Positions 1 to 13,074 of a stretch of 42,048 nucleotides of DNA are shown in pieces. The DNA lies in the NCBI GenBank assembly GCA_021399435.1, contig JAJTUP010000177.1:1-42048 (forward strand). The letters run 5' to 3'. How positions within the stretch are numbered: the stretch's first letter is position 1; the number at the start of each line of letters is the position of its first letter. This stretch comes from Diaporthe sp. PMI_573. Its lineage: Eukaryota; Ascomycota; Sordariomycetes; Diaporthales; Diaporthaceae. Position numbers and translations under genes: made by a program. The notes beneath the pieces are model-generated. The model was not told the origin of the DNA and did not search any database. It saw nothing but the letters and a program-made list of their open reading frames with translations.

Positions 1-38
1 GAAACAACCATTCAAGACTTCTATCAATTGATCCCGAA

Positions 39-250
39 ATGGCCTCCTCAGACAGCCAACAGCCCTCAAAAAGACGACATTCAACACTTCAAATCAATCC
101 CATGGTGCTTGAAACATCTGGAGCCCCCAAACACAGACCTCATTATCTCAACAGCATACAGTCGGAACCGAAAACCCGACACGGAGGACACCCTCTTCGC
201 AATCACCATCAACAGCCCCTCCACCCTCTCACACTTGGGTCCAATTAGGG
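39..250 (+). pseudogene. 5' fragment of a hotdog-fold thioesterase-like gene
   Basis: The peptide carries the N-terminal signature I associate with fungal PaaI/hotdog thioesterase-like proteins: D-D-I-x-x-F-x-S-I-P-W-C, then an R-N-R-K-P-x-T-E-D-T-L-F-A segment and a short T-I-N-S-P-S-T-L-S-H stretch. The likely start is ATG at 39 (MASSDSQQP...), but the homologous part lies in another frame. Removing one A from the five-A run at 68-72 would join the two, so I read this as a +1 frameshift. Similarity stops at about 235-250, where AT-rich sequence begins; the catalytic hotdog core is absent. A 5' piece cut off by the repeat block is the simplest reading. The family call is from memory of the N-terminal pattern and is moderate. 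Confidence 0.5.
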
Positions 251-1302
251 GCTGAGAGATAGTGTGATATAAGCAGAGCCTTATTCCAATTTACATTAGC
301 TGCTAATTTCCTCTACCATTGGAATTTGTGTAATGTTAGCTGCCTTACTTTTGTTCATTAAGCAATCTTAAACATAACTATTCCGTTTATAGCATCTATT
401 ATATGGCGTTTATTACATAGCATCTGCCTTATGGTAGATGCCATTTATTTATAGGCTAGGCTAGGCTTTTTAATATCTTCTACCAAGCTCGCTGGTTTGC
501 ATTTTTAGGTAGCTTAGCTAACCGGCAAAGTAGTAGCCCAAGATGCTCTTATAGTTTAACAACCTACTAATAAGTACTAATAATTTTACCGCCTTTTCGA
601 AAGAATAAACCAAAGCTGCTAATAATATTTGTTAGTATTTACTATTTTATTGTTAAAGTGATGTAAGCATTTTTGTACCTACTGCTTGCTAGCATCTACC
701 TAAAAGCTTTTGATTCTCTTAAGCAGAACTACTTTAGCTTAGTAAAGCTCTAGTATGATTATACCCCCCTAAAACTAGGGGTTATTTGCTTGCTAACAAC
801 CTATTAACCTTTACTACCCAAAAACAATTATCTCCTACTATAGAATTTAGGTATACGTCTACTGTGTCTTCTGCTCGTGGTCTCAGCCTGGGCCGAATAT
901 GCAAGTTACTGTAGCTCCTTGTCAGCCACGGCCAGGATATATAGAGTCCAATGTTGGTCAGCTTAGTTGATAAATGGATTACAGAATAGAGAAAGGCTAA
1001 AGTTATTTGTATAGAATACCTACTTTATTTATTACATAAAAATAGAATAGAATAATGGCTAAATTAACTTCCTACAGCCTAAATTTTGGTAAGCAGGTCT
1101 TAAAGGCATACAGTTAGTAACAATATATTCCTTATAGCTTCTTACCCCCTAAGTTCTTCTACTTAGAGCTTCCTACCAAAAGTAATAGCGCGTTATTACA
1201 GCATGATATCATTTTAAGGGCTAATGGATGATTGCTTACAAGGGTTGTAGGAATAAGTAGGGTGCTAGAATTATTTGTAAGCTTTAATACTATATTGTAT
1301 AT
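251..1302. other. AT-rich degraded sequence, no gene seen
   Basis: This stretch is rich in TA dinucleotides and TAG/TAA in all frames, with short runs such as C6 at 764-769. I see no continuous frame, splice pattern or recognisable protein. It is best read as RIP-degraded repeat DNA joining the thioesterase fragment to the retrotransposon. Confidence 0.6.
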
Positions 1303-1451
1303 AGGTAAAATTACAGTGGATCTATGGGCATAGTGGAAATTTTATAGTAGGCCTATAGGCATAGCGGAGAAACTAGGCCTGGGGCCCTCTTACCTAGGTT
1401 CCCCTAGTGTAAAATTTCTATTACGCCTATGGACCTACTGCAGAATTACCT
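1303..1451. repeat. 42-bp inverted repeat with 65-bp loop
   Basis: Bases 1303-1344 and 1410-1451 are imperfect reverse complements over 42 bp, with differences that are mainly transitions. The loop holds further copies of the short motif CTATAGGCATAG, which also occurs around 1323, 1353, 1501 and 1531 in both orientations. It may be a small foldback element or the palindromic part of the older repeat into which the LTR element inserted. Confidence 0.6.
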
Positions 1452-1542
1452 ATGTCCTGCTTAAACCGCTGAAAAAGAACACCAAATCTAGTTCTCCCGC
1501 TATGCTTATAAGCCTGCAGCAATTTTCCCACTATGCTTATAG

Positions 1543-1783
1543 TAAAACAGGACACAAGTGGGCTAGTCAAGTGCCTGTCTGTAAGCCCAAGGAGAACGCC
1601 TACACCGAGAGGGTGCGGCGCTAAACGGTCGGTAACTGCTTTAAGAGATCATCTTGAACAAAAGCTGTCTGCTCAGAAGACACGAAGGAAGGTTTTTTTT
1701 TCACTATCTGAATTTTAGGCCGTGAGCAGGACTATTTATACATTCTAGCCCTATAGAGAGGACATAGCATTATTACTATGTCA
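1543..1783 (-). repeat. 3' LTR of the retrotransposon
   Basis: Matches 13075-13315 over 241 bp without gaps. By eye about 20 positions differ and all are transitions (C/T or G/A), as expected when RIP hits the two copies independently. A 61-codon plus-strand frame across it is antisense to the LTR and is not a gene. Confidence 0.85.
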
Positions 1784-2211
1784 TAAACCTCCACTAGTAC
1801 TACATACATGCAAGTATGTATATAAAATAAAGTAATGATAAAATGATTAAAGTAAAAAGTAAAAGAAAGGATTATTTAGGTCTTCCATTAGTAGTAAGAG
1901 AATGTAGGATAACCTACTTTGGAAAAATGAAATTACTATACAAAAGGGGACCTCCTTATTAAATATAAGGGAAGAATCTATTTAATTATACCAAGAGAAA
2001 AAGGAAAAAGAAGGGCTACTAAAGCATTTTACGTCCTGTATAGCCCGGGCTTTATTAGTTCCTATCCCAGTCCTCCTTTTTTATTATATAGTCCTAGCCA
2101 TTAAATTTATTATTAATATTAGGCTAAGCAATATTCCTTGTATACTCGTACTATATATATTGAAACCCTGGGTTCTTAGGTTTAGGTTAGCACGGCTAGT
2201 TTCATAATTAT

Positions 2212-3827
2212 AGATTAATGTCGAGGTTATAGGGTAAGATATGTCGCAATAAGGGCTAGCGTGGTAGGTAAGGAGGAGGAGGTATTTGATTATCTAGAAG
2301 CTATTAAATAGTAGGACGGGCTTATATTATACTATCTAGTGGGGTAGAATCCTGCCTTTTGTGATCAAGATTAGAAGGGCTAGGAGAACTCTCTAGGATT
2401 ATAGGGGTGTCTTTAAAAGGATCTACAGAGCCTCTTCTTCTAACTATATACTATATAGACTTGATTTAAGGGCTAGCAGACCTATAGCAGCGCTACGGTT
2501 CTAGTATACATCTGAGAAACGACGGGTCTTTCCGAGTTTTAAACTTAGTAGGAGTTATCTTATTAACCATGGGTTAGACAAGTGAACTAAGCTTAACTCT
2601 CTCTAGGCGTGTAAGAACTAGTTACTTAGCTTCGGGTATTTATGCTAGAGTTTTTAGGGTACCACGAATACTTCCTTATCAAGAGGCTAGAGTCCTGCTT
2701 ATTATAAAGTAGTAAGCAGCTATAATAAAGACTAAACGAGTTTTTTAGCTAGGAAGATCTGATTTATCTTTAATTAATAGTTTAGGGATGTCAGCATTAG
2801 TAGGAAGGAACTCTTAGTTTGTTATATAAATGGCGCCTATATACTTTATATCATCTAGTTAAAAGTAATTAGCTATGTAGAAGGGGAGGGTTAGCTGTTT
2901 AGGCTAACGTAATACTTGACCTTTACTCCTAAGTTCTATGTATAGAGCTATTACTATTATGTTTTTCATTATGTCCTCCTTTCTTCTAGATTAGGGAATT
3001 AGGTTTATAGAGAAGAGGAGGCTCTTTATCTAGTCTATATAGCCTAGGGAGCCTCTAGGTAGAACTATTTCTTGATTCTCTAAGAAAAGTATTCTCGTAT
3101 TATTAATAATATAAAGAGTACTTCTAAATATCTCTAAAAGTTATACTATAGTCTCTAGGTTCGTAAGGTTAGTTAGCTCTAGGTAGCCTACCTTGCTTAG
3201 GAAGGCTTTGATAGTTTTATAAAGTTTAAGTACTCTAGGCCTTTTAATAGCCTAAAAGCCTATATAGTAAGAATTAATTATATAGACTTTCTAGATTTTC
3301 TAGTTAAACTAGTATAGGAAAGAGTAGTTTCGAGGCTTGTCCTTTATAATAAAAATGATTAGTCATTTACTTTAGAGATGCTACAGGGTATACTACTTAA
3401 AGGAGGTCTGTTTAATATCCTTAGGAAGCTTTAGACAGGCTTAAGTAATATAAATAACGTCCTATAAGTACTAGGTAAAGAGGTTAATTCCTACTAGTAT
3501 ATATAGGATAGTAGGTCCCTACTCTTTAAGTAGGAATCCTTCTAGCTTATAGGTAAGAGCTAGGTATATATAGGTACCCATTCTAAAGATACTATCCTTA
3601 TAACCCTTGTACTATAGTAGGTTGGGAAAATATTAATAGATAACCTCCTTTATCTATAACGTGGTTATAAAGTTTACTTGTAGGAGAGGAGGTCGGCTCT
3701 TGATTAGTTCGGGCTCGTAAGGAGGACCGAATTTACTATGTAATATCTAGGTTTTCTTAAGTACCTCTAGGTCATGGTAGGTAATGAAGAGGAAGGTATA
3801 GTTAGACTTGTTTACTAGCACTACCAT
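2212..3827 (-). pseudogene. RIP-degraded unknown frame, about 540 codons
   Basis: From an ATG at 3827 (minus) one frame can be followed for roughly 1.6 kb. It is interrupted many times, almost only by TAG/TAA, with very few TGA and no obvious frameshift. Between the stops the codons read as sensible protein: mixed hydrophobic and charged segments in the first two thirds, then a Ser/Pro/Asp-rich tail (for example S-S-P-S-P-S-N near 2380) of the kind found at disordered C termini. I do not recognise the family. It lies between pol and the 3' LTR and diverges from the frame at 4512, leaving about 680 bp between the two starts. It could be a captured host gene, a gene of a nested transposon, or an extra retroelement frame. 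Confidence 0.4.
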
Positions 3828-4511
3828 GATAAAGAGAAGATCTAGTAGGGTTATGTAGACGTAAAAGTAAAAGTAGAGCTAAGTTGTTAGGTACTAGGAG
3901 AGTATGATGTATGGTTTTTAATTAGATGACGAAGGGGTATAAGAGAGGGTAGGAGGAGCCTATAGCCTTAGGGGTTGCTAATGTAGCTAATTAGGCTAAG
4001 GGGAATGTTGGAAGACAAGAGAGGAGAGTTAGAAAGGGTGCTAAACGGAAGGAGAGGTTTTCTATACTATGGTAATTATTAGGGTATAGTAACTATATAT
4101 TAGACTTACTTCTCTAGTCGAGAAACATAGAAGTAGTTTAGATATATATAATTAGCTCTAGAATTACCTTGCTATTAGATATTAAGAAGAGGTTATAGGT
4201 TATATAGCTAGTAGGTTAGAAGGTGTTATTATAAGGAAGGAAGTAGAGGTTTAATAAAATAAGGTTAGTACTGATTTTTATACTTTAAATAGGAAGATAT
4301 AGTTACTACTAGCTTTAGTAGCTTCTATTTATAATAATAAGTAGAAACTAGTGAGTTACCCTGTTTTCCCTCCTCTTCCTTCTACTAGTACTTGCCTGAT
4401 CTTTAAAAGGCTACCTCTCTCCCTTTATTTAACTACCTCTCTTTTCCAACCCTATAACTCTTAATTTCTACTTTCCCTCTCTCCCTTATATTTTCGTCTA
4501 CCATTATTATC

Positions 4512-5460
4512 ATGTTATCTTCAAAGCCTAACGATAGTAAGGTTATCTTTCCTTCTTTCTAGTACCTACTTAAGCTAAACATTAGCCTCTTGTTAGCGTA
4601 GTTTCTTAATACCCCTGTCCCTGATAGTTATTACTAGTTTATACCTAATTAGCGGCTTATAGTGGAAGTAATCTATATTAATAAACTTGAAGCAAGTATT
4701 AAGGCTCTATATATCATCTAGAAGCTCGTGGATATAAGTAGCTTATTTAAGCTTATATCTAATATAAGTAGTAATATAGGTAAGTTTATCTTCCTAATAA
4801 AGGCCGAGCCTACCTATTAAATTATCATCTATTATACTAGAGGTTATCCTTTTAGCAACTACTTCCTAAACATATATACTTACCCCTAGCACTACTATTC
4901 CCTCCTAGTCATGTTATAGGGATACTAAAATGCTACACCTTATACTTACTATACCAAGAGGTATGCTAATACGATCTACAAGGTTAAAAATACTATAGGA
5001 AGAAACTTTAACACTAACGTTAACTATCCCTTCCTATACTACATCTCCCACCTAGGCATCTAGGGTAGTAAGTGTATAGCTTACATCTATATAGTGAACT
5101 CCGACTATGAGTATAACTTGTATATAGATAAGTATAAAGAATATAAATATATTTAAGATCAAGCTACAAAGGTAAGCCTATCTTTCCTCCATAATCTTGA
5201 TATAATTTAACACTAAACAGGTAAATTCTTCCCCCTTAAAGCTAGAGAAACGGCTATTCAAGAACGCTACTTTAAAGAAAGTAATTAACTAGAAGGCTGC
5301 GATACCTACACAGGAGGAGATTCAGTATATAAAGTTTCAAGGTTAAGAACTATGTAGGAAAGAAGGGAAGGTAAGGTAAATAAAATAGCAGGTTTCGAAA
5401 GTTAAATTCTAAATAGAAAAGCCATTAAGTTTCATTAAATAAAGAATTATATAGGAATGA
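4512..5460 (+). pseudogene. RIP-degraded two-exon unknown gene inside the retrotransposon
   Basis: ATG at 4512 is preceded by about 150 bp of pyrimidine-rich sequence typical of fungal 5' leaders. Exon 1 (4512-5171) is exactly 220 codons in one frame, with 11 stops, all TAG or TAA. A phase-0 intron follows: GTAAGC at 5172, a CACTAAAC branch-like site, and AG at 5220 (49 bp). Exon 2 stays in frame, with Lys-rich coding-like sequence (K-L-E-K-R-L-F-K-N), until a TGA at 5458-5460 at the latest. The product would be up to about 300 residues, rich in Tyr, Ile and Asn (partly a RIP effect), with no motif I recognise. It lies opposite in sense to gag-pol, and a spliceable intron argues against a normal retroelement frame. 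A captured host gene or nested element is inferred. Confidence 0.45.
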
Positions 5461-7999
5461 TAGAGGAGAAACTTTTAGGAGTTATAAATATAAAACACGT
5501 ATTATATTTAAATAAGTAGGTAAAATAAAATAAGTAAAGTAAAAATATTTAAGAGGGGCTACATTTATATTATTTCTTCCACCAGGTTGAAAGCTAGCAA
5601 GGTTAAGAATAATATTAATTATAAGGGATTTTTCTTACTAAGATATCAATATACTAGTTTCATTATCAAGCTTTAGTTTATTTAGTATGTTTAGTATGTT
5701 AAGCTTAAGTTAGAGGTTAGGGTATTATATTATTTAGTTTATTAATATTAAGGGAGTTATAGTCTAAGGATTTATCATTAAAGAGTTAAAGGTTTTAGGG
5801 CTTAGTATTATTATTTATTTAATATAGTTAAGGTTAATTAGATAGAAAATCATATTAAGGTACTAAAAAAGGGTCTTGTTATAAATTATTATAGTTAGAA
5901 TATAGTGTAAGGAGGTTGAGTTTTCGCTAAAGGGATTCATTAGTTTGAAGTTCTTAATCATCCTCCTATAGTATTAGCACAGCCAGAATCTACATATTTA
6001 GATCATCATATTTAATAAAAAGCTTAAGATTTCTTACTATAAATATTCCTCGTAGTATTACTCTATCAGAGGTTTATAGATAGTATGTATTATTTTTTAA
6101 TACCTACTTAACTATAAAAGGACCTCTCTATTAGTAAGCTATTTTAGCTATAGTTAAATAGTCTATTCTCTTAACATAGTTATAGATAAGGACTATGTTT
6201 CCTAGTTTAAGGTATTCATTTCATTAGTATAAAGTATCTTTCTATCCCTAAGCTTATTGTTATCTAAATAGCTTGATTAATTAAATAGCTTTATTAACAT
6301 CTATTACCTTGTTAGTAATTATGTTAAACTTAAATTATAAAGCTTGTTCTAGAGTATGATTTAGGTCCTATACCAAGATCTACTATATTAGGATCTTTAT
6401 TTTAATTAGAATTATTAGTTCCTATCTATAAAGGAGATAAAAGGGTATATAGCTATAAGAACGTTGAACTAAGGTTCTATTAGTAAAGAGAACTACTTTA
6501 AGGTACCTAATCTAGTCATAGCCTTAGTCTAAGAGTTTAATAAGAGATTAAGTAATACTATAATAGCTACCTTTAACAAGTCCTTAAGTTCTTAGGTTAT
6601 ATAGGGATACCTAAATAAGTAGAATACTAGTTAATTTAATAAAAGTAGTAAAGTCTAACTTGTTTTTAGGTCTATTATCTATAGATATCTTAAGAGGATA
6701 TCTATACTAAAGGAGAATTTCTTTAATAAAGAATTTCTTTAGAGCTTTAGTAATCATGTTCTGTAAAGGCCTAGCAATAACATATCCTATTAGATTACAT
6801 TAGGCCTCTACTAGGTAATCATAACTACGGTATAGTTATATATATTAAACGTTAATTTAAATAGTATAAAATAGTAAGCTAGGTGTTATTAGGGTAATAC
6901 TTTAACTATATGTCTTTAGATCGTACTAAGTATATAAAAGATACCCTAAAATAACCTTTTTAACATCATAGTATAGGCCTTTCTAGTAGTACAAGCCCTG
7001 GATTCTAGCTATTATAGAATTATGTCCTTTATAACTAAAGTTAGTATAGTATTTTTAGATTACCTAGTATCGTAGCTAAGGGTTGTTAATAACTTGTTAT
7101 CTAGGTAGTCGTCCTTCTTCTCGTCTCTATAGAAGTCCTCTAAGAACCTAGTACTTGAAAGCTTCTACTTTAAATCATACTACCTAGCTTAGGCTAAGAT
7201 AGTATAGGATAATTCCATAGAGGAGGAAATTTATATATTGATTTAAAGTTATTATTTATTTAAACTAGTTATCTAGAAGTAGTTTTCTAACCTATTTAGT
7301 ATCTAAAGAATTAATCTAAGTATTATACTAGTTATCTAGATCTCCATCTAGGTTAATGTTTAGTTAGGTTGAATTTGGTAGCTAAGAAAGAGTATCTATA
7401 ATAGGATTTTTGGTTCTGGAAATATAGTGTATTTTAAAGTTAAAAAGTTTAATTACCATTATCTAACGAGTAATTAGTATACCTAGAACATCTAATATTC
7501 CTCTATTAATCTAGTCTACTAGTACTCTCATATCTATTTCTAAAACAAATCAATACCTAAAAAGATAGTTCCTTATCCTCCATACAGTATAAAGAACACC
7601 TCGACATTCCCTCTTCATTATATTATACCTTAATTCTACGGCTATCTAGACACTACTCTTAAATCTTACTAGTTTCTTATAGCTAAGAACATCCTATATA
7701 AGGGTAGTACCCTATCTAATAAGACTTACATCTACCATTAAAACAATCTCTCCTATAGTTAAGCTATAATCTAAGCTAATTAATATAAGTTTTATTAATA
7801 ATTTTCTAATCAGCTCCTTTATCATACCTTATTCTAACTCTATCTATATAAACACTATACCCTTCTTCTATAGATTAAAAAGTAGTTATATAATAAGTAA
7901 AAAGCCCTAGATCTAGTAATTATAGTACCTAGTTATTCTAAGAAAGGACTTTATATCTTTTAGATATATATAGTATATCTATCCCTAGATTTTATAAAT

Positions 8000-8650
8000 C
8001 TTTTTATCTTAAGGTAAATACCTATTAGTTCCATAAGTATACTTAATAATGTTAACTCTCTTCTTATACTATTCTAACTTAAACACTAATATCGTTACTC
8101 TTATAAGTTCTATATTTAATAAAACTTAGTCAAGATTCTTAATATATTTAGTAATAAACTATCAGACTCTAACTAATAATAAAAGTTTTTTATTATTATA
8201 AGTTATAGTAAGTCCTTTAACTATAATATTATTAAGGAAAGCTTGGTAAATGTATAGGATGAGGTTAAAAAGAAGTTGTATAATGATGTACAGGAATTAA
8301 GTAACTAAGTTAGTTACTCTTATTAGTAATGTCGATATTCTAAACAGGCTAAGTAGTATTGTAAAAGTAGTTATGTCGTGGCTACTCTCTTTTAGTTTAA
8401 CTTAGTTATAACTAGAGAAGATATTAAGGAGAGATAAAATCTAGTATATTCTAAACTCCTCTAAAAACTAATTAGTAGATAATAGAATAAAGGTATCTTT
8501 AATCATAAAATAGTTATACTCTTAGGTATTATTAATAAGTTATAGGCCTCTATCCTTCTTAGTAATAAAAAACTACTTGTTTTTATAGGATGAGTTAGAT
8601 TCCTTAAGGACTCCTTTACTAAGATATTCTTTAAGTACTCTGATTACTTT
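8000..8650 (-). pseudogene. Reverse-transcriptase relic of the Ty3-type pol
   Basis: Translating the minus strand from about 8640 downward gives the order expected at the start of a Ty3-type reverse transcriptase: an E-Y-L-S-K-G segment, S-x-x-K-N-K, then F-F-I-T-K-K-D-R-G-L-x-L-I-N-N near 8575-8528, which matches the V-K-K-K-D-G-x-x-R-L-I-N-N block of this class in fungi. The next stretch (about 8450-8340) keeps traces of the D-x-x-S-G-Y-D-Q and S-R-D-x-T segments. Stops are TAG/TAA where Gln or Trp is expected. RNase H and integrase should follow between about 7.9 and 5.5 kb, but I could not place their motifs with confidence. Boundaries are approximate. Confidence 0.6.
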
Positions 8651-11600
8651 GTTATATAAGGTATAAGGTATAGGAATGCTCTGAGACTAGTATAGTTCAT
8701 AAGGGATAGTTTTGATTTCCTATTTTAGTATAACTTCTAGGATGATTTCTCTAAGATAAGACTAGTCCTAAGCTAAGGTAGCTTCTTTATTAATAAGTAA
8801 GTATTAAAATATGTTTACTTCTAGTTCTATGAGTTCGTCGTAGTTTATTTTAAGGATATCTGTTTATTACTCATTTATAAGCCTTAAGCCTAGAAGTAGG
8901 TTTAAAAATCATAGTTTAATCTATTCGTTATAAGCTATTAGTAGTATCCCTATCTATATAGTTTGTATTTCCTTTATCTTTACCTCCTTCTAATAAAGAG
9001 TTCCTTTAGGTATTAATCTATCTAGTTCTAAGTCATTAATAGGTTTCACTTTCTTAGCAACCATCTTATATATTATATTAATAAAACAATATACCTTCTT
9101 TATTCCCTTTCTAAATAGGCGTTCTTTAGTATAATAGGCTTGTTAGTATATAGGCTAGTAATACCTATATTCATATTTTCCTTTTTCATTACTAAACTCC
9201 TTAGTATAAGTAGCTATTAACTCTATTTTAACAATAAAATATAATTAAGTAATAATGAAAGGAATATTAGACGTAGTAAGTAAAATAACTAGGATATCTC
9301 CTTCCTCTAAATAATTATATACCTAGCTAGGGACTCCTTCTCTACTAACCACGAATTCCCCCTTCAAATCAAGGCTAGTATCTAGTTTTTTAGTTATTTA
9401 GATATACTTAGCTATTAGCTTAACCCAACAGTAGCAATAAGCTAAACTCTACTAAACTTAAAGCTCGCTTTTATCTTACTATCTTACTTATAAGTAAAGG
9501 TTATCTTAGTTTGATTAAAGAACGGTATACCTAATAGAATAGAATAATTAATACCTTTTTAATTAATAATAAAGAAAGAGACTTGGTCTCGACATCCTGC
9601 TATATACATGTCTATCTCCATAATTCCCACTATATTAATACTCGTCCTATTAAAAGTACTAGAGGAAGTAGAAGTAGTAATATAGGGAAGGGAAAACTCT
9701 TTATAAATACTTATATTAATAATATTTATTATAGTACTCGTGTTAATTAAAGTATGAAATAGCTTATTTTCAAGGCTTCTAAATTAGACTAGTAATATAT
9801 TTATCTAAGCTATATACTTATCTAGCATCTAATTAATCATGGAATTTAATTTAATAATAGTCCTATTAATAAGTCTATAAAAGTCAACCATGTTAGTTTC
9901 CAGTAGTTTCAACTAGTATCTTTAGTTATAAGTACTTTGTTAAGGATGTAACTTAAAGAAATCAAATATTTTCTAAATATTAAGAATATCTTTCAAAGTT
10001 ATAGCCTTAGAGGTAGGAAGCTATATTACTAACAAGGTTTTTAGAATCTAGTCCTAGTTAGTTATAGAAGAAGGTTCATTACTTACCTATATAACCTAAT
10101 CTACACTATCTTATATAGAACGAATATACTCTATAATGTAATCACTAAGGTTAGGTTAAAGTATTATAATTTCATCCTATATAAAGCCTCTAGCTATACT
10201 AAAGAATCTCAACACTACTAGACCTAGTATTATCATTAGGTCTATAAGGTTAGGTTTATATTTTATCTTTATCTTTATAAGCTCGTCCTGACTTGTTAAG
10301 AAACCTAGCTTGTCTAGCTAATCATATACTTCTCCATTACTTAGGGCTGTCACCTTAACCTTTTTAGGGTTAGGTATATTTAGGTAGTTACTAGGCTAGC
10401 TATCATTAGCTAGAACTAATGATATCATGTCTTGGTTTTATCATTTTACACTAAAGCCATTTACTTTAGTCTAGTTAACTATAGTTAGCTACTAAAAAGT
10501 ATCCTTAACTTTCTTATATAGGTAGGAGTATCCTTTTAAGAGGTTAAGTCCTTGCTTCTATAAGACTACTATTATGACTAAACTTATTTTTCTAGTAGGT
10601 CTTATAGCCTGACTAGATAACCTATTTAGTTTAAACAGGGTTTTATTAATAGCAACACTTATATTACCCTTAAACTTTAGTTATTTCTTATAGAGTTTTA
10701 AATAGTATAAGACCTAGGCTTCCCCAACTCTACTATCAAGAAGGTGTGTCAGGACACTATAGGCATAGGTAATGATCCCTTTCGTAGGTCTATTCAGGGC
10801 AACTATTTATACATCCAAAGGTTGAGTAACGCCTTGGTGTACTTCATCTCTTATACCAAACTAGAAGCAAGTTCTCAATAGGTCCTTATAGTATAGAATC
10901 CCTTCCTGTTTCATTAGCTTCAACATAGCATAGTTATAGGTAACATAATTAGTTATGAGACATCCGTAACAAGTCATAGGTACTCTATTTTATCATATAG
11001 TGTTAATCTCCATGTTAATCTCTTTATCATCTTTTTCTATTAATGTTACTTGTTGTCTAGCTTCGTAATCCTATACCTACCATTTCATACTACCTATATA
11101 GGTTAGATCCTATCTATATAATATAGTCATATTATTCGCCATCAGTATAGTCTTTTCTTTACTAGCTTTCGTTACCCTCTATAATTAAAGTCTATTAAGG
11201 GTTGCTTTTATCATCTTATACATCTTGTCCATTAGGGCAAGACGTGCCTGTTTAGCTTTGGTACTACTAAGAGTTATTAAGTTATATTTCTTAATTAGCT
11301 CTTTCTACTATTTAGGTCTAATGGTAGGAGTAGTATTAGTCTTGTTGTTAGTAGATATTTCTATTAAGTTAGCTAGAGTAGGTTTTGTCTAAGGGTTTAG
11401 CTAGATCATGCTTACCTATCTTACTATGGTTGGCTTAAATTAATATACCTTGCTATTATAAATCCTTGTATAGTCAGGGAGTTATTTATATTCCTTGTTA
11501 ATAACCTCTGATAGTATTACTTGAAAAGATGGAGGTATTATGTAACTAAAGCTGTTTAGTTACTTAATAATCTCTAGGTTCTTACTAGATTTATACCTAA

Positions 11601-11679
11601 TAGCTTTCTAGTCTTACTTATCTTCTTCCTATATTTCTTGATATAGCTTTAGGAGAAGATTTATTAACTAAGGCTAAAG

Positions 11680-12170
11680 CTTCTCTTGTACTTGCTTATG
11701 TTTAACCTTATAGTCCTAAGCAAGTTGCCTTGTAATAATAGAAGAGAGTTTGTCCTAGAACTTAACTATAGGCTTTTTTTTCTATTATTTTATTATGAAA
11801 AGGATCTTGTCGTAGCTGTAGATTAATTTAATTAAGGATTAAGTACTGATAATGTAGTAGTTATTTATTAGCTCCCTTAGTTACTGTTTAGGACTAAACC
11901 ATTCATTAACATCCCTGTCCTAATAGGCTTGTTTTAAGCAAGCTTCTTAGACTTTCCATGTTCTGGTACTAGATGTATAGAGATTGATTTGTATAGTGAT
12001 GTTGGTATTTGTAGAAAGACCTTTTAGGTATATTAATGCTAGCTAATTAGGTATGTATAATATCTATCTGGTATTGTTGAAGTGTTCTAGGTAATTGGTA
12101 ATGTTAATACTAGTAAATGGTCTAAGCCCTACACCTGTAAAGTTAGCTTGGGTAGGGAGAAGGTTTTTAA
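11680..12170 (-). pseudogene. Gag-like relic at the 5' side of the retrotransposon
   Basis: The minus-strand reading just downstream of the 5' LTR is Asn/Thr-rich. It contains a W-K-V...Y-x-D-R-D-V-N-E-W-F-S-P-K stretch and an L-I-N-N-Y-Y run resembling the helical capsid region of fungal Ty3 gag proteins. It sits where gag should be (inside the 5' LTR, upstream of reverse transcriptase) and is broken by TAG/TAA. No zinc knuckle was found. Position supports the call more than sequence does. Confidence 0.35.
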
Positions 12171-13074
12171 CCTTAAGGCCTAGTTATGTAGCTAAGTCAA
12201 GGTGTAGTTGTTTGTTGTTATCTTTATCTTCTGAGTCTTTGTAGATGTTGATTAATTTACGTGGGAGTTGGTTACTAGTACTTGAGCTGTCTTCTTGTCT
12301 TATAGTACTAGTATTTCTGGTCTATTTAGGTACTGCTGGGGTTGCTATCTCTGGTGACTTAGTAGTTCTAGTTGTTGTTTGGTGAGAAGGAGCTAAATTA
12401 CCTAGATTGCTTTGGCCTTCTTGTCTACTAGTTGTATGTATGTATACATACAAGGACTAGGTTATCTTTGGAATAAAGAGTAAATAAGTTTGAATAGGTT
12501 GAATTCTTGCTAGCTTGTTTGTTTAACATATATAAATACGTATATTAAGGTTAACCATTGTTAAGTCAAAATAGCTATAATCATCTATGACTATTTACTT
12601 TCAAACAGGGCCCTAATATATACTTTGCTATGGTTTCCGTCATAGCTAGAAGATTTACCCTTTAAACTATCTTAAGTTAGGATAGGTGGGGGGAACTCCT
12701 TACCTCTGCTCGAAGGTTTGTTTTATAACTACTTAGCTAAACCCTAAAGTTACCTAACTTTCCGAAAAACCTCTCAGTACTAATAAACTATCTTCCTTTT
12801 ATATTAAAACTATAACTACCGTCCTTGGTCGGCTGAGTTGTTCTCTAGTTTATAGACCCCTGCTCTGGAAGCACTGGTAATACGAGAGGTTGCCCTCCTG
12901 TATCTGTTTAGCTTATCTTTTGTAGACCGTCTGTTGACAACTTTCGAAGACCCATGATTAGAACCCATGATGATATTAGGTAGACATCCCTAGTAGGTAG
13001 ACCTGTTGGCTTATAGGTAATATACTAACTAGATATTCCTCCTGATTATGTAGATTCCCGTGGTCGTCTACTAA

